Shown: piece after piece, positions 34,050-46,154 of the stretch
Layout: every line of letters begins with the position of its first letter
Numbering within the stretch: position 1 is the stretch's first letter
NCBI RefSeq assembly: GCF_963082655.1
Contig: NC_081554.1
Location: forward strand, 56,407,869 to 56,471,868
DNA from: Stomoxys calcitrans
Lineage: Eukaryota > Arthropoda > Insecta > Diptera > Muscidae
DNA length: 64,000 bases
Reading direction: 5' to 3'
Notes under the pieces: generated by a model
What the model was told of the DNA's origin: nothing
What the model saw: only the letters and a program-made list of their open reading frames with translations
The model's database searches: none
Position numbers and translations under genes: made by a program

Positions 34050-36300
34050 TTATAACAAGTAAAAGGGTGCTATGTTCAGCCGGACCGAATCTTGGGAACT
34101 CACCACCATGTATTCTACTAAAATTTGGTGAGCTATATATGGTTATAGAACGATTTGGACCGTACTTGGCACAGTTGTTGAGAGTCATAACAGAACATTA
34201 TGAGTAATATTTCAGCCAAATCGGACAAAAATTGCGGCTTCCAGGTGCTTAAGAAATAAAATTGGGAGATCGGTTTACATGGGAGCTATATCAGGTTCTT
34301 GACCGATTTAAACCGCACTTAAAATAGTTGTTGGAAGTCATAACAGAACACCGTATGCAAAATTTTAGCCAAATCGGATGAAAATTGCAAAATTTTAGCC
34401 AAATCGGATGAAAATTGAGGCTTCCAGGGGTTCAAAAAGTCAAATCGGGAGATCGGTTTATATGGGAGCTAAATGAGGTTATAGACCGATTCGATCCGTA
34501 CTTAGTACAGTTATTGAGAGTCATAACAGAACATTATGTGTAAAATTTCAGCCAAATCAGACAAAAATTGCTGCTTCAAAGTCAAATCGTGAGATCGTTT
34601 TATATGGGAGCTATATCAGGTTATAAACCGATTAGCACAGTTGTTGGAAGTCATAACAGAACACTATGTGCAAAATTTCAGCTAAATCGGATATAAATTG
34701 CGGCTTCCAGGGGCACAAGAAGTCAAATTGGGAGATCGATTTATATGGGAGCTATATCAGGTTCATGACCGATTCGGAACGTACTTGGCACAGTTGCTAA
34801 AAGAACACTATGTAGAAAATTTCAGCCAAATCGGATGAAAATTAAGGCTTCCAGGGGCTCAAGAAATTAAAACCGGAAGATAGGTCTATATGGGGGCTAT
34901 ATTTATAATTTGAGCCAAATCGGCTGAAAATTAGGGCTTCCAGGGGCTCAAGAAATCGAGTCGGGAGATCGGTTTATATGGGAGCTATATCAGGTTCCTG
35001 ACCGATTTGGACCGTACTAGGCACAGTTGTTAAAAGTCACAACAGAAAACTATGTGCAAAATTTCAGCCAAATCGGATGAAAATCGAGGCTTCCATGGGC
35101 TCAAGAAATCAAATTGGGAGATCGGGAGCTATATCAGGTCGCACCGTATTTGGCACAGTTGTTGAAAATCATAACAGAACACTATGTGCAAAATTTCACC
35201 CAAATTGGACAAGAAATGTTGCTTTCAGGGGCTCAAGAAGTCATATCGGGAGATCGGTTTATATGAAGCTATATCTAAATCTGAGCCCATATGGCCCATT
35301 TGCAATCCCTTGCAATCCATTTGAACTTAACGCGCTCTTACTTGTTATTCCCTCCACCGAAGGATGCGGGTATATTCATTTTATCATTCCGTATGCAACA
35401 TATCGAAATATCCATTTCCGGCCCTATAAAGTACACATATTTTCTTGATCAGCCTAAAAATCTAAGACAATCTAGCCATGCCCGTCCGTCTATCTATTGA
35501 AATCACGCTACAGTCATTAAAAATAGAGATATTGAGCTGAAACTTTGCACAGATTCGTTTTTTGTCTATAAGTAGGTTAAGTTTGAAGATGAGCTATATC
35601 GGAGTATATCTTCATATAGCTCCCATATAGACCGATCCGCCGAATTAAGAGTATTAGGCCCATAAAATCCTCATTTTTTATCCGATTTTGCTGAAATTTG
35701 GGACAATGAGTTGTGTTAGACCCTTCAACATCTATCTTCAATTTGGCCCAGATCGGTCTAGATTTGCATATAGCTGCCATATAGACCGATCTCTCGATTT
35801 AAAGACTTGCGCCCATAAAAGGCGCATTTATTGTCCGATTGTGCCAAAATTTGGGACAGGGAGTTGTGTTAGGTTCTTCGATATTCTTCTTGAATTTGGC
35901 TCAAATCGGTCCAGATTTGGATATAGCTGCCATATGGACCGATCTCTCGATTTAATGTTGTGGGCCCATAAAAGGCGCATTTATTGTCCGATGTCGCCGA
36001 AATTTGGGACAATGAGGTAAGTTAAGCCGCTTAGCATACTTCTGCAATATGGCACAGATCAGTCCAGATTTTAATATAGCTGCCATTTGGACCGATCTCT
36101 CGATTTAATGTTGTGGGCCCATAAAAGGCGCATTTATTGTCCGATGTCGCCGAAATTTGGGACAATGAGGTAAGTTAAGCCGCTTAGCTTACTTCTGCAA
36201 TATGGCACAGATCGGTCCAGATTTGGATATAGCTGCCATATGGACCGATCTCTCGATTTAATTTGGCCCGGCCGAACTTAACGCCTTTTTACTTGTTTTG
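34050..36300. repeat. Two adjoining ~150-bp monomer elements
   Basis: 34050-35345 begins AACAAGTAAAAGGGTGCTAT..CAGCCGGACCGAATCTTGG and repeats a monomer with GGAGATCGGTTTATATGGGA, CAAAATTTCAGCCAAATCGG and GGCTTCCAGGGGCTCAAG. It ends GAACTTAACGCGCTCTTACTTG. From 35345 a second type begins with CCCTCCACCGAAGGATGCG and carries monomers with CATATAGACCGATCTCTCGA and GCCCATAAAAGGCGCATTTA, ending GGCCCGGCCGAACTTAACGC at 36266 and TTTTTACTTG. A near-exact duplication of ~150 bp is at 35930-36060 and 36080-36225. Confidence 0.75.
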
Positions 36301-36908
36301 CCTGAACTTGGCTGACAGGAATCAAATGACAAGATGTTCTGAAGAAATTTAGGCTAAAAAAAATATCAAACATTTCTAATTAAGCTGCTAGTGTTGTCAG
36401 CACCCAAAATATAAACATCAGCCCTCGTATGGCTGTATAATAAATATTATAAATAACCTAGGATATATTATAAACTAGCCGTTTCCATTATGAACGCATT
36501 TGCATCGGATTTCCATAATATTTGGGAGTCACTGAACCTCCCCCCACCTCAGACAAACAGATGTAACCGCTTTTAGTATAATTTTAAGAGACACTTTCAT
36601 TATGCAGTAGCAGTAAAAAAAATGAAAAAAAAACCTTTAACGTAAAAACATAACTAACGTGTTTTGAATTGAAGATGAGCCGGGCTTCGATTTCGATGGT
36701 GAGAGAAAAAACCACAATTTGCAAAAAAGAAAAAAAAAACATGATGGAATCAAAAGAAATGAACCAGCCAGCAATGGAATGAATACCAAGAAGCAATGGC
36801 TCACACGCTCTCGTAAAAACAGAAAAAAGAAAACCTACAAACAAACCTAGAGCAAGTAACTCAAAGCACATAACAAAATCTCTGCCGAAATTTGTTGTTA
36901 GCCAAGTT
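36301..36908. other. Upstream region of the small secreted protein gene
   Basis: Partly a repeat (36301-36440, related to 33900-34040), then non-repetitive sequence. A 95-codon hydrophobic frame on the minus strand (36871-36584) arises from A-rich tracts and has no recognisable signal or domain, so it is not called. Confidence 0.4.
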
Positions 36909-36966
36909 TATAAACAGTGGCAATACCCATGGCTGGGTTACTATTAACGTGTTGAACGTGCTTAAG
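36909..36966 (+). promoter_or_regulatory. TATA box and short 5' exon of the secreted protein gene
   Basis: TATAAA at 36909-36914 is followed about 30 bp later by a likely start region near 36940. CTTAAG|GTAAGA at 36961-36972 is a good donor, and TGTTTTTGTAG|AGTGCC at 37110-37126 is a matching acceptor 14 nt before the ATG. This predicts a ~27-nt untranslated first exon and a 154-bp intron (36967-37120). Confidence 0.5.
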
Positions 36967-37134
36967 GTAAGATCGAATAGCTGTAGCGCATGCGCACAAA
37001 AAGTGGATACAACATAAAAATCAACAGCAGCAGCACCAGCAGCTTACTTACAGAAAAGGATAAAAAGTGCTGATTTGTTTTTTTTTTGCTTGTCTTTTAC
37101 TTCCTGGTGTGTTTTTGTAGAGTGCCAGAGAAAA

Positions 37135-37434
37135 ATGAAATCAATTTTGGTGTGTTTATCTGTGTTGGCCACTTTGTTGGCTTTGGCTATGGGAATGCCT
37201 CAACACCGCGAGGGTGCTGCCTATACCAATGAAGCTATCCGCCAGGCCCAGCAGACCTTCCTGATACCCAAAGATGCCCAGATACAAAATGTCCAAGAAG
37301 GCATTGAATTGGGAGCCTACGAACAGATTCCCGGCAATCAACGCATCAATCTTTTCGAAATTTTAGGAGATCAAGTTCCTTCGGAAGTTATCAACAACTT
37401 GCAGTCTCAAGTGGATCAAATTGGCCGAAACTAA
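37135..37434 (+). CDS. Small secreted protein, 99 residues, function unknown
   Basis: The protein opens with a clear signal peptide (MKSILVCLSVLATLLALAMG; probable cleavage after residue 20). The mature chain is ~79 residues, Gln/Ile/Glu-rich and without cysteines, with AIRQAQQTFLIPKDAQIQ, EGIELGAYEQIPG and VINNLQSQVDQIGRN. The lack of Cys excludes defensin- or protease-inhibitor-type peptides. It looks like the small secreted dipteran proteins of unknown function found in fat body or haemolymph datasets, but I cannot place it in a named family. The ATG is 14 nt after a good splice acceptor. AATAAA signals follow the stop. Base composition and codon use look normal for a host gene. Confidence 0.8.
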   Translation: MKSILVCLSVLATLLALAMGMPQHREGAAYTNEAIRQAQQTFLIPKDAQIQNVQEGIELGAYEQIPGNQRINLFEILGDQVPSEVINNLQSQVDQIGRN

Positions 37435-37659
37435 ATTGGATTAAGTTGCTGCTTCATGTTGTCTCATTTCGAATTTCCCATTCATCAAACATCCTTCATG
37501 ACACTTTTGTGTTTCTTCTTCATTTTCCCCTCATCCCTCATTTGTTGTTATTTAAGCTGAAAGGGCACCACAGCATGTCCTTTCAAATACTACACCTAAA
37601 TCCTTTTAAACATTCATCTTGAAAATTGTTATTTTTAATTTGTTTTTATTGTTAAAAAA

Positions 37660-37690
37660 AAAATAAATGTAGTTTAAAGAAATAAAACAA
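37660..37690 (+). terminator. Poly(A) signals of the secreted protein gene
   Basis: AAATAAATG at about 37661 and AAATAAAAC at about 37680 lie ~230-250 bp after the stop codon in an A-rich stretch, a normal place for an insect 3' end. Confidence 0.5.
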
Positions 37691-38280
37691 AAATTATTAA
37701 AAAAACGAATCTCTGGGAAAAACTCTCACTTTTGCTTTGTTGGTCTGTCTGTCTTTCACCCAATTTGTATGAAATTCTCGTCTACTTCCTATTTGGCTGT
37801 GGCAATGATCAGCTTTATTTGAGTCTTTTGTCTTCAAGCTGGCCATGTGATGATGATGGCTGTCTGGCTTACTGCCTTAGAGGTGTTGCAATTTGACATG
37901 TTGTTCGTGATGTGGGTAAAATGCTTACTTCAGTTCCCAGTCACTCAGCTATCTACCTACCGCTAATGCATATTAAATACCCCTTTACCACCACACACAA
38001 TACTCTTCCTGTCTAATTCACTTTGCAGCCCATGGCTCTTGGGTCAACATGGTGTAATTATTCAATTATCAGTCATTCAATCATCCACACGTACTTAACC
38101 GGTTGTTCAAAGTGGCCTCTGGTGTAAGGGGAACCTACCCCTCTCCATTACATCTTGCTTTCCTGTAAGCCGCAAGCTTGCACGTACATCTTCCATTATG
38201 CAATCTTGGTTTTGCTGGTGTCGTGTTGTCCTCCACCGACTTAATGTTTGGTGTTTGTTTTATTTTTTGTTGATAGGGTT
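37691..38280. other. Non-repetitive intergenic sequence
   Basis: Mixed-composition sequence with no recognised repeat, RNA gene or open frame. It follows the secreted protein gene, so regulatory content is possible but nothing specific is visible. Confidence 0.35.
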
Positions 38281-38289
38281 CGTCAAATA

Positions 38290-38880
38290 CCCTACATTTG
38301 AATTCTTAGACTAAGTTTGGCCGGGCCGAATCTTGGGTACCCACCACCATGCATCCGCTATAAATGTAGCCTTATTAACTTAGTTTGTATTTGAATTATT
38401 TTGTAGCAATCATATCGGGAATTGATTGAAGCTTCAATTGTCTCAAGAAGTCATATCGGGATATCGGTACTTAGGGGCACCTATATCACCATATTCACCA
38501 ATTCGGATAAAACTTGGCACTGATGTTGTAAGCCATAAGATAGGTTTTTAGGTCAAATTTCAACCGAGTCAGGCTTCTAGGCTTCTTGGCTGTAGGCTTC
38601 TAGGAGCTCTAGAAGTCAAAACCGGCGATCGGTTTATATGGGGGCTATATCAGTTTATATACCGACTAGGATCGAACTTGGCGTGGATGTTGTAAGTCAT
38701 AAGTCCTTGTTCCAAATTTCAGCCAAATCGGATGAGAATTGAAGCTTCTAGGGGCTCAAGAAGCCAAATCCGGGGATCGCTTTATATGGATGCTATATCA
38801 GATTATTGATCGATTCAAATCATACTTGGAACCGATGTTGAAAGTCATAACAAATCAGTAGTAGCCAGCCTTGAAATAAA
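38290..38880 (+). repeat. Truncated ~150-bp monomer element
   Basis: It starts with the family terminus TTTGGCCGGGCCGAATCTTG, GGTACCCACCACCATGCATC, followed by monomers with GATCGGTTTATATGGGGGCT and CAAATTTCAGCCAAATCGGA. It stops where LINE-E begins, near 38880-38930. Confidence 0.7.
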
Positions 38881-38899
38881 TAAGTCTTATTACTGGCTG

Positions 38900-40440
38900 G
38901 CTTCCCTATACATGACACACGATTCAGAGATGCCGCCTTCAGTTTCCCAGCACTCTAAGAGATATACTTCTTGAAGCTCTATGTGCAACACTGAAGTGGG
39001 CCACCGAAAGTGGTCTAGGTATAATCCGTGCAAGACAGAAGTAGTTCTTTTCAGCAGGAGATACAAGTTGCCTACAATGGCACCTATCTCTTTGGGAGGA
39101 GAGAATGTTCCATTTGCAGAAAGCGCAAAATACTAGGGTGTTTTGCTGGACAGGAAATTGAACTTCAAATCCAACATTTTGGAAAGAGCAAGAGTTGGCG
39201 TTTAGACCGCGTATCATGCATTGGGTATATACTGTAGTTGTTATACCTATAATGCTATATGGTGTTATTGTCTGGTGAACGGCGTTTCAAAAGTCCACCT
39301 ACTGTTCAATACTCAAACGATCCAAAGGTTGGCTTGCTTGTGCATCACAGGCGCACTGATCATGGCACCTTCTCATGCACTGCATTTAATGCTACATCAA
39401 TGCCTCTGGACATTGTGGCTAGACAAATTACTGCGACCACTGCCGTGAGGCTAAGGGAGCTTTCTCTTTGGTCATGTGGCGGCTATGGACACTGCGTTAT
39501 CCTTGATACAAAGTCCGATGTTGCAGGAAGTGTGGATTACACCTGAACCGCTTTTTGATAGAAGTACTGTACCACTATTCCTGATAGAACCAATTGGAAC
39601 TACGATATTCCTGGTAATAAAAGCTACATAGACTTCTATACGGATGGTTCCAAACTAAACGACCAGGTGGGCTTTGGGGTGTACTTTAAAGATCTAGAAC
39701 TGGTCATATCGAAAAGGTTACCCGACCACTGTGTATCAAGCAGAGATCCTTGCAATAAAAGAAGATATAATGTCATTACGACGGTTGGCAGACAGCCAGG
39801 CAGTCATTAAATCCTTGGGGAACGTATTTCTGAACACAAAAACCGCCCTCGACTTTTGCAGATTTCTCAACGAGATGGCTGAACAGTTCAAAATTGACCG
39901 GCACCCGCCGGGCCACAGAGATATCCCAGGGAATAACAAAGCGGATGAGCTTGCGAGACTAGAAACTACCCTGCACATACCAGGGATACTGGAATCTGTG
40001 GGTATGCCTCTAGCAACATGTAAGCTAAGTTTTCAGGACCAGGCCCCAAGGACAACGAATGATAGATGGTCACAAAGAGAGGGTTGTGAGCATTGAAAAA
40101 CTATGTGGCCTAATATGGGATTGGCTAGAACAGACGTCTCAGTCATTGTGCCCTTCATGACAGGTCACTGTCTAATCGGAAAACATGCTGACAGACTTAG
40201 GGTTGCTCGTAAGAACTTTTGTAGAAGCTGTGACGACATCAGAGAAGAAGAGACTATAGAACACCTTCTGTGAGTGTGTCCCGCACTGGCAGTCAGAAGG
40301 AGTTCCATTTTAGTTTCTCATTTCTTTGAGAACCTGTCTGATTTAGCCGATGTGAACATTCGCAAGTTGTTGGGCTTTTAAAGTGATCTGAATGCTTCAA
40401 CGGCAGGAACTAGAAGGCATCTTCATATCTGAAGAAACGA
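38900..40440 (+). pseudogene. LINE-E remnant: RT C-terminus and RNase H
   Basis: The plus strand reads LRDILLEALCATLKWATES near 38955, then shifted RT thumb pieces, then an RNase H domain: DFYTDGSKLNDQVGFGVYF near 39630 and PPGHRDIPGNNKADELARLE near 39905, the Asp- and His-containing motifs of RNase H. Several frameshifts and stops break it. An RNase H after the RT is typical of I/R1/Loa-group non-LTR elements; the clade is inference. Confidence 0.7.
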
Positions 40441-40760
40441 AAACTTTTAAATGGGTTTGATGCAGGGTGACTAGGTCGTAGAGGGCTGTTTCAGTGGACT
40501 TGCTCTTACTATATGCATGCTGTTTACGAGACAAGCGATCTCCAGGGATCTTTGCTCTAAGTTATGTTTTAATCAAATTCTCTAGAGTTTTTAGCAAAAA
40601 GTACGAAGAGGTATCTACATCTCTTTTCTGAAAAAAGTCGTTATAGATGCATGTCATTTGTTGCAAAAATCATCAGCATCATATTTATAAAATCCCTATG
40701 GAATACGATTTAAAGCATTTTTAACCTCTAATAAGCTTATCTCCTTGTCTAAGCTTCATA
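40440..40760 (-). pseudogene. LINE-F remnant (RT N-terminal region)
   Basis: The minus strand carries GDRLSRKQHAYSKSKSTETA, the conserved RT fingers motif (Q-x-A-Y-x-K-x-K-S-T-E-T-A) that precedes the catalytic domain, with stops around it. It abuts LINE-E in opposite orientation. The two may come from one element rearranged by twin priming, or may be independent. Confidence 0.5.
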
Positions 40761-40818
40761 TTCATAATAAATAAAAGCATTTTGTAAATATGTCTGTTGA
40801 AGTTTGTGTTTGATTTAT

Positions 40819-41052
40819 TGGGTTGTCCAAAAATTAATTGCGGATTTTTCATAAAGTCGGCGTTGACAAATTTTTTCACAGCTTGTGACTCTGTAATTGC
40901 ATTCTTTCTTCTGTCAGTTATCAGCTGTTACTTTTAGCTTGCTTTAGAAAAAAGTGTAAAAAAGTATATTTGATTAAAGTTCATTCTAAGTTTTATTAAA
41001 AATGCATTTACTTTCTTTTAAAAAATCCGCAATTACTTTTTGGGCAACCCAA
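40819..41052 (-). mobile_element. Mariner-related MITE, copy 3 (234 bp)
   Basis: It begins TTGGGTTGTCCAAAAATTAA and ends TTACTTTTTGGGCAACCCAA, with TA on both sides, in the same orientation as copy 2 and with the same interior. Flanking DNA is unrelated to that of copies 1 and 2, so this is an independent insertion. Confidence 0.85.
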
Positions 41053-41339
41053 TAGTAGACTGTGAAAATAATAATTTAAATTATCAGCTTGTATTGGTAT
41101 GTTGCTAAACTTTTCTTCATTTCGAAGCTACCTCACTATTCACCAACAATTTCGGGAGTCTTATACCCTGGGAGTCTTATATCCTGCTTATCTTCCTTTC
41201 GTTTCTATTATTGTACTGAGCTTTGGCCCTAAGACAAACTTCCTATACCACTTATTAGATTGTACATATTTTTCCCTATTATCAGCATTAAGATTTTTTT
41301 CTGTTGTATTCAACCATTTATCTAAATTTGAATACTTAT

Positions 41340-42175
41340 TATACCCACCACCATAGAACATAGAATAGGGGTATACTAATGAAGTCATTCCGTTTGTAAC
41401 ACCTCGAAATATTGATCTGGGACCCCATAAAGCATATATATTCTGGATCTTCTCAACAATCTGATTCGATCTAGCCATGTCCGTCCGTCCGTCTGTCGAA
41501 ATCAGGATAGCCGTCGATCGCGTAAAGCTGGCCGCTTGAAATTTCGCACAGATACTTAATATTGACCTAGGTCGTTGGGGATTGGAAATGGGCCATATCG
41601 GTTCAGATTTAGATATAGCTCCCATATAAACCGATCTCCCGATTTGACTTCTTGAGCCCCTGGAAGCCGCAATTTTTGTTCGATTTGGCTGAAATTTCTG
41701 TGTGTTCTGTTATGACTTCCAAATCGGCCAAGAACCTGATATAGCTCTCATATAAACCAATCTCCCAATTTGACTTTTTGAGCCCCTAGAAGCCTCCATT
41801 TTCATTTCGCTGAAATTTTGAACATAGTGTTCTGTTATGACTTTCAACAACTGAGCCAAATATGGTCCAAATCGGACAAGAAAATGATATAAATAGCTCC
41901 CATATAAACCGGTCTCCCGATTTGACTTCTTGAGCCCTGGAAGCCGCAATTTTTGTCCGATTTGGCTGAAATTTTGCACAATGTGTTCTATTATGATTTT
42001 CAACAATTTGATATAACTCCCATATGCACCGATCTCCCGATTTGACTTCTTGAGCCCTTACAAGCCAAAATTTTTGTCCGATTTTGCTGAAATTTTGCAT
42101 GTAGCATTCTCTTATGACTTCCAACAACTGTGCTTAGTACGGCCCAAATCGGTCTATAACCTGATATACTTTACT
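41340..42175 (-). repeat. ~150-bp monomer element, cut by LINE-C
   Basis: It starts ACCCACCACCATAGAACATA with GTCCGTCCGTCCGTCTGTC at 41479. Monomers contain TCCCATATAAACCGATCTCC, CTTCTTGAGCCCCTGGAAGC and TTCTGTTATGACTT. It ends abruptly at the LINE-C 3' end near 42175. Reverse frames here are shadows. Confidence 0.7.
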
Positions 42176-42895
42176 TACTTTACTTTTATTGGGTATGACA
42201 GAACATTTCCACTAGCCGAACGTGGAATAGCGTTCCAAGCGCGTCGATATCCTGCGCTCATTTTAATATCTCTGACACCAAGTTTCGAGGTGTCTCCCAC
42301 CACTTGATCTTTCAATCGGTCTTTTGGTCTTCCCGGTTTACGTGTATCACCGTGTTTGCCTTCAAAAGACTTCTTTGCTTGAGCTTCTTCATCCATTCTG
42401 ACAACATGACCTAGCCAACGCAGCCGTTGTATTTTGATGCGTGTAACTATCGTCGTCATACAGCTCGTGGTTCATACGTCGTCTATATTCTCCATTAACG
42501 CAAACTGGTCCATATATTTTACGAAGAATCTTTCTTTCAAATACTCCAAGCACTGCCTCGTCTGCTTTCACAAGTACCCATGCTTCAGAACCACATAACA
42601 GCACGGGTAGTATCAGTGTCTTGTATAGTGTAATCTTCGTCTGTCGAGAGGTGGCCTTGTTTCTAAACTGCTTGACTAGTTCAAAGTAGCATCTGTTTGT
42701 CCGTATTATTCTTCTCTTTATCTCATTCGTTTCGGTTACGGCGGTGCCGAGGTAGATTAAGTTACTGACTATCTCAAAGTTGTGGTTCCCAACTTTCTCC
42801 ATTTTCTTTATCCGCTCGGTTGTACAAGGCGTTTTGGGAGTTGTAACCATCCATTTCGTCTTATCTCCATTTACTGCTAGACCCATTTGCAGGAA
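42170..42895 (-). pseudogene. LINE-C: 5'-truncated copy of the LINE-A family
   Basis: The minus-strand frame 42886-42389 starts MGLAVNGDKTKWMVTTPKTP, just after the catalytic motif, and continues with LYKTLILPVLLCGSEAWVL and ERKILRKIYGPV. A shifted frame carries IKIQRLRWLGHVVRMDEEAQ and KPGRPKDRLKDQV, the conserved 3' end of ORF2. The element ends in a (TAAAG)-like tail (CTTTACTTACTTTACTTT on plus at 42170). It is broken by one frameshift near 42450. The truncation at 42895 is typical of incomplete target-primed reverse transcription. Confidence 0.75.
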
Positions 42896-43754
42896 TATTC
42901 GTCATATTATTTTGGTATTGCGCACGTTTACAATCGGTCCACTTTAACTTTGGTAGCAGCGTATTAACTTCTTCTTTTGCGTATATTTAATAAATCTTTT
43001 TGAAGGTAGTTACGTATTTTTGAAGTAAATGAGGAAGAGATAAGATTATTTAGGAATTACATTCCGACTGAGGTTTGTGGTTCATTATTTTCTTCAAACA
43101 TATATAGCATATGAACAATTTTCTGTGTTTATATTAAGGGATCATAGTTCATTGAAAACTTTTAACCTAATTTTCAAAAAAAAAAAAAAAAGAAATACAA
43201 ATCATTTCTATCTCTCTGGCTGTTTTCTCACATTTCATTTTTATATCTCCATCTCTATTTATACATACATCTATCACCACTGATCTTGAGGTGAATTTGA
43301 GGAGAAGAAAAAAAGGGATGTATTGTAACACTCATTTTCTTGTAAGATTTTCCTTCAATTGATGTATTGTTTAGCTTGTTACTCTATTCGTTTATTTTGT
43401 GTTTCATACATCATCTTTTATGTCGTTTTTTCACCACAATATCGTTGCATTGTTTTGTTTGAACTCTGGATATACAACAGTATTATGCAACATTGTGACC
43501 AAGTTTCCGTTGATTTCATTTCATTTGGTGGCATTTCATTTTGGCTTATTCGGGCTTAGTTAGCATCATTAAAGTTTAATTATATTTAAGTATAATTAAA
43601 TGGATGCCTAAGGTTATGTCGTTATTGAGGCATAATGATGATTGCTGCGAAAAGTTTGTGTTTCTTGTTTTTTTAACTAACACCAGTTTAAGGTGGCAAT
43701 TAGTAAATGTGTAATGTTTTGATACCATTGTTTGTTTAATAACTAAATTTGAAG
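42896..43754. other. AT-rich intergenic sequence, no gene recognised
   Basis: Low-complexity AT-rich sequence with a poly(A) run at 43174-43190. Short open frames at 43077-43283 and 43359-43559 are hydrophobic by composition and have no recognisable features. Confidence 0.35.
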
Positions 43755-43908
43755 AAAAGAAGTAAAAAGGCATTAAGTTCGGCCGGACTGAACTTTGGAT
43801 ACCCACCACTTTGGGTATATATGTAAACCCCATTTCATCACAATCCGGTGAAAATTGGATAACTTGAGGACTCAAATTCAGCACGGACATTGAGTGGTCT
43901 AATATATA

Positions 43909-45286
43909 CAGCGGTCAAAAAAAGTATTCATCATTAGCAAAATTGATAATAAATTCACTTATTTTGGGTAATTGAAGAAAATTTAAAGTAAACAAATAAT
44001 GCAGTTTTATGCAATAGTTTATTTTTCGTAATATGTTTTAAAATAAATTCAAAAAATAAATTTAATTAGCGCAAAAAATGCAATTTTATATAATAACACC
44101 AAAAACAGAACAAAAAAAGTATTCATCATTGATGTGCTATCATCAAAGTCAAATTCAAATATTATTTGGGAATCCCCCTTTTCTGTTTTATTTAGTAAAG
44201 GAGGCTTTGCCCTTGACAGCAAATATTTAATTCAAGTTCAGAAAACTCCGAAGACAAATGCGACCATTCTTCGTAAAAACACTATGGAATATTTAGGGAA
44301 GGAAGTTACTACACAAACAATTCGAAATACACTCAAAAGGCATAGTTACAGAGGAAGAACTGCACGTAAGAAGCCCTTTATAAATAAAATAAACCGAGTG
44401 AAAAGGCTAAACTTCGCAAAAATGTATGTAAAACAGCCCGAATCATTTTGGAAAACAGTCATTTTTGCAGACGAGAGCAAGTTTAATCTTTTTGGGTGCG
44501 ATGGAAAGGTCATAGTGTACAGAAAACCAAATACAGAGCTTGAAGAACGAAACACAGTTGCTACTGTAAAACATGGTGGAGGTGGTTTATTGGTTTGGGG
44601 GTGTATGGCGGCTTCAGGAGCGGGAAATCTTGAAATTATTAATGGAGTAATGGATCATAAGTATTACATTGACATTTTAAAGAGGAATTTAAAAGATAGT
44701 GCTGTAAAACTTCGGCTTGGTAATAACTTTCAATATTATCAAGATAATGACCCCAAACATTCTGCTTTAAATACCAAGATGTGGATGCTGTATAACTGCC
44801 CCAAAGTCATTAAAACTCCTCCTCAAAGTCCCGACTTGAACCCAATTGAACATCTTTGGGAACATCTCGAACGCGCAATTTTTCGAGCAAGAGTCAAATG
44901 CAACAGGTGATAATGGAGGAATGGACTAATATAGACCAAAATATAACCGCTAAATTAGTCCAATCGATGTCAAACCGTTTAAAAGAAGTTATAAGACGCG
45001 GTGGTCGAATAACAAAGTATTAATTTTTTTAAATTATGTTATTTATTTTTTTGTTTTTTTGCAATGATGAATACTTTTTTTGTTTAATTTTTTGTGTTCA
45101 GCTGTAAAATGGCCCTTTTTGTTCCAATAAATACTATTTTTTTCTTTAAAAACAATGAAATTGTGTACATATATATCACACAAGCACTACTGCATCATTA
45201 GTTTAATATGTTTTTATTCCAATTGTCTTTTGTAGACTTATTAAAAAAAAAAAACATTGAATGATGAATACTTTTTTTGACCGCTG
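43909..45286 (+). mobile_element. Degenerate Tc1-family DNA transposon
   Basis: The terminal inverted repeats are CAGCGGTCAAAAAAAGTATT at the left and AATACTTTTTTTGACCGCTG at the right, extended by CATCATT. TA flanks both sides (43907-43908 and 45287-45288). The element is 1378 bp, close to the usual Tc1 length of ~1.6 kb but internally shortened. A related copy of the host repeat near 8760-8800 shows the site without an insertion. Internal AAAGTATTCATCATT copies near 44118 suggest the left end is partly duplicated. Confidence 0.9.
44134..45023 (+). pseudogene. Tc1-type transposase, N-truncated and frameshifted
   Basis: The long frame (to 44910) contains TQTIRNTLKRHSYRGRTARK of the second DNA-binding half, then the DDE core: FADESKFNLFG, YQDNDPKHSA and PDLNPIEHLWEHLE. 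There are 34 residues between the second Asp and the Glu, the D34E spacing of Tc1 elements. The first helix-turn-helix is missing. After a frameshift around 44885-44900 the C-terminus continues in another frame (EEWTNIDQNITAKLVQSM, RRGGRITKY, stop at 45021). It is therefore inactive. Confidence 0.85.
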
Positions 45287-46154
45287 TATGTCACTATTCC
45301 ATTTTGTAGAGCAAAGCATTGGACTTTTTGGCAGATATATCCAATTATAAACCGATCTGAACCATATTAAGGTCGGATATCGTGAGGCTCAGAAAAACTC
45401 ACTTTTTCAAATTTCAGCGAAATCGGGTAATAAATAAAGATTTTATTGGCTTCAGATCCTTGATCGGCAAATCGGTCTATATGGCAGCTATATTAAAATA
45501 TAGTCCGATCTGAACCATATTTGGGTCCAATGTTATGAGGCCTAAAACTACTCACTATTTACAATTTTAGCAAAATCGGTTAAAATATAAAGCTTTTATG
45601 GGTTTCAGACCCTTTATCGGGAGATCGGTCTATATGGCAGCTATATCTAAATATAGTCCGATCTGAACCATATTTGGGTCGAATGTTAAGAGGCCTTAAA
45701 CAACGTTCTGATTCAAAATTCAGCGAAATTGGATAAAACATGTAGCTTTTATGGGCTTCAGGCCCTTTATCGGGAAATCGCTCTATATGGCAGCTTTATC
45801 CAAATATGGTCCGATTTAAACTATATTTATGTCAGGTGTCGGGAGGACTAAAACTACACACTGTTTCAAATTTCAGCGAAATTGGATATAAAATAAAGCA
45901 TTTATGGGCATTATACCCTTATCGGGAGATCGGCCTATATGGCAGCTATATATAAATAAAGTCCAATCTGAACCATATTTGGGTCCTATGTTATGAGGCC
46001 TAAAACTACTCACTGTTTCAAATTATAGCGAAATCGGTAAAAAAAATTAAGGCTTTTATGGGCTTCAGACCCTTTATCGGGAGATCGGTCTATATGGCAG
46101 CTATATCTAAATATGGACTGATCTAATCCATATTTAGTTCAGATGTCGGGAGGC

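Noticed and set aside
36584..36871. 95-codon hydrophobic minus-strand ORF
   Set aside because: The Phe/Leu-rich frame comes from A-rich tracts on the plus strand. There is no homologue that I recognise, and it overlaps the likely upstream region of the secreted protein gene.
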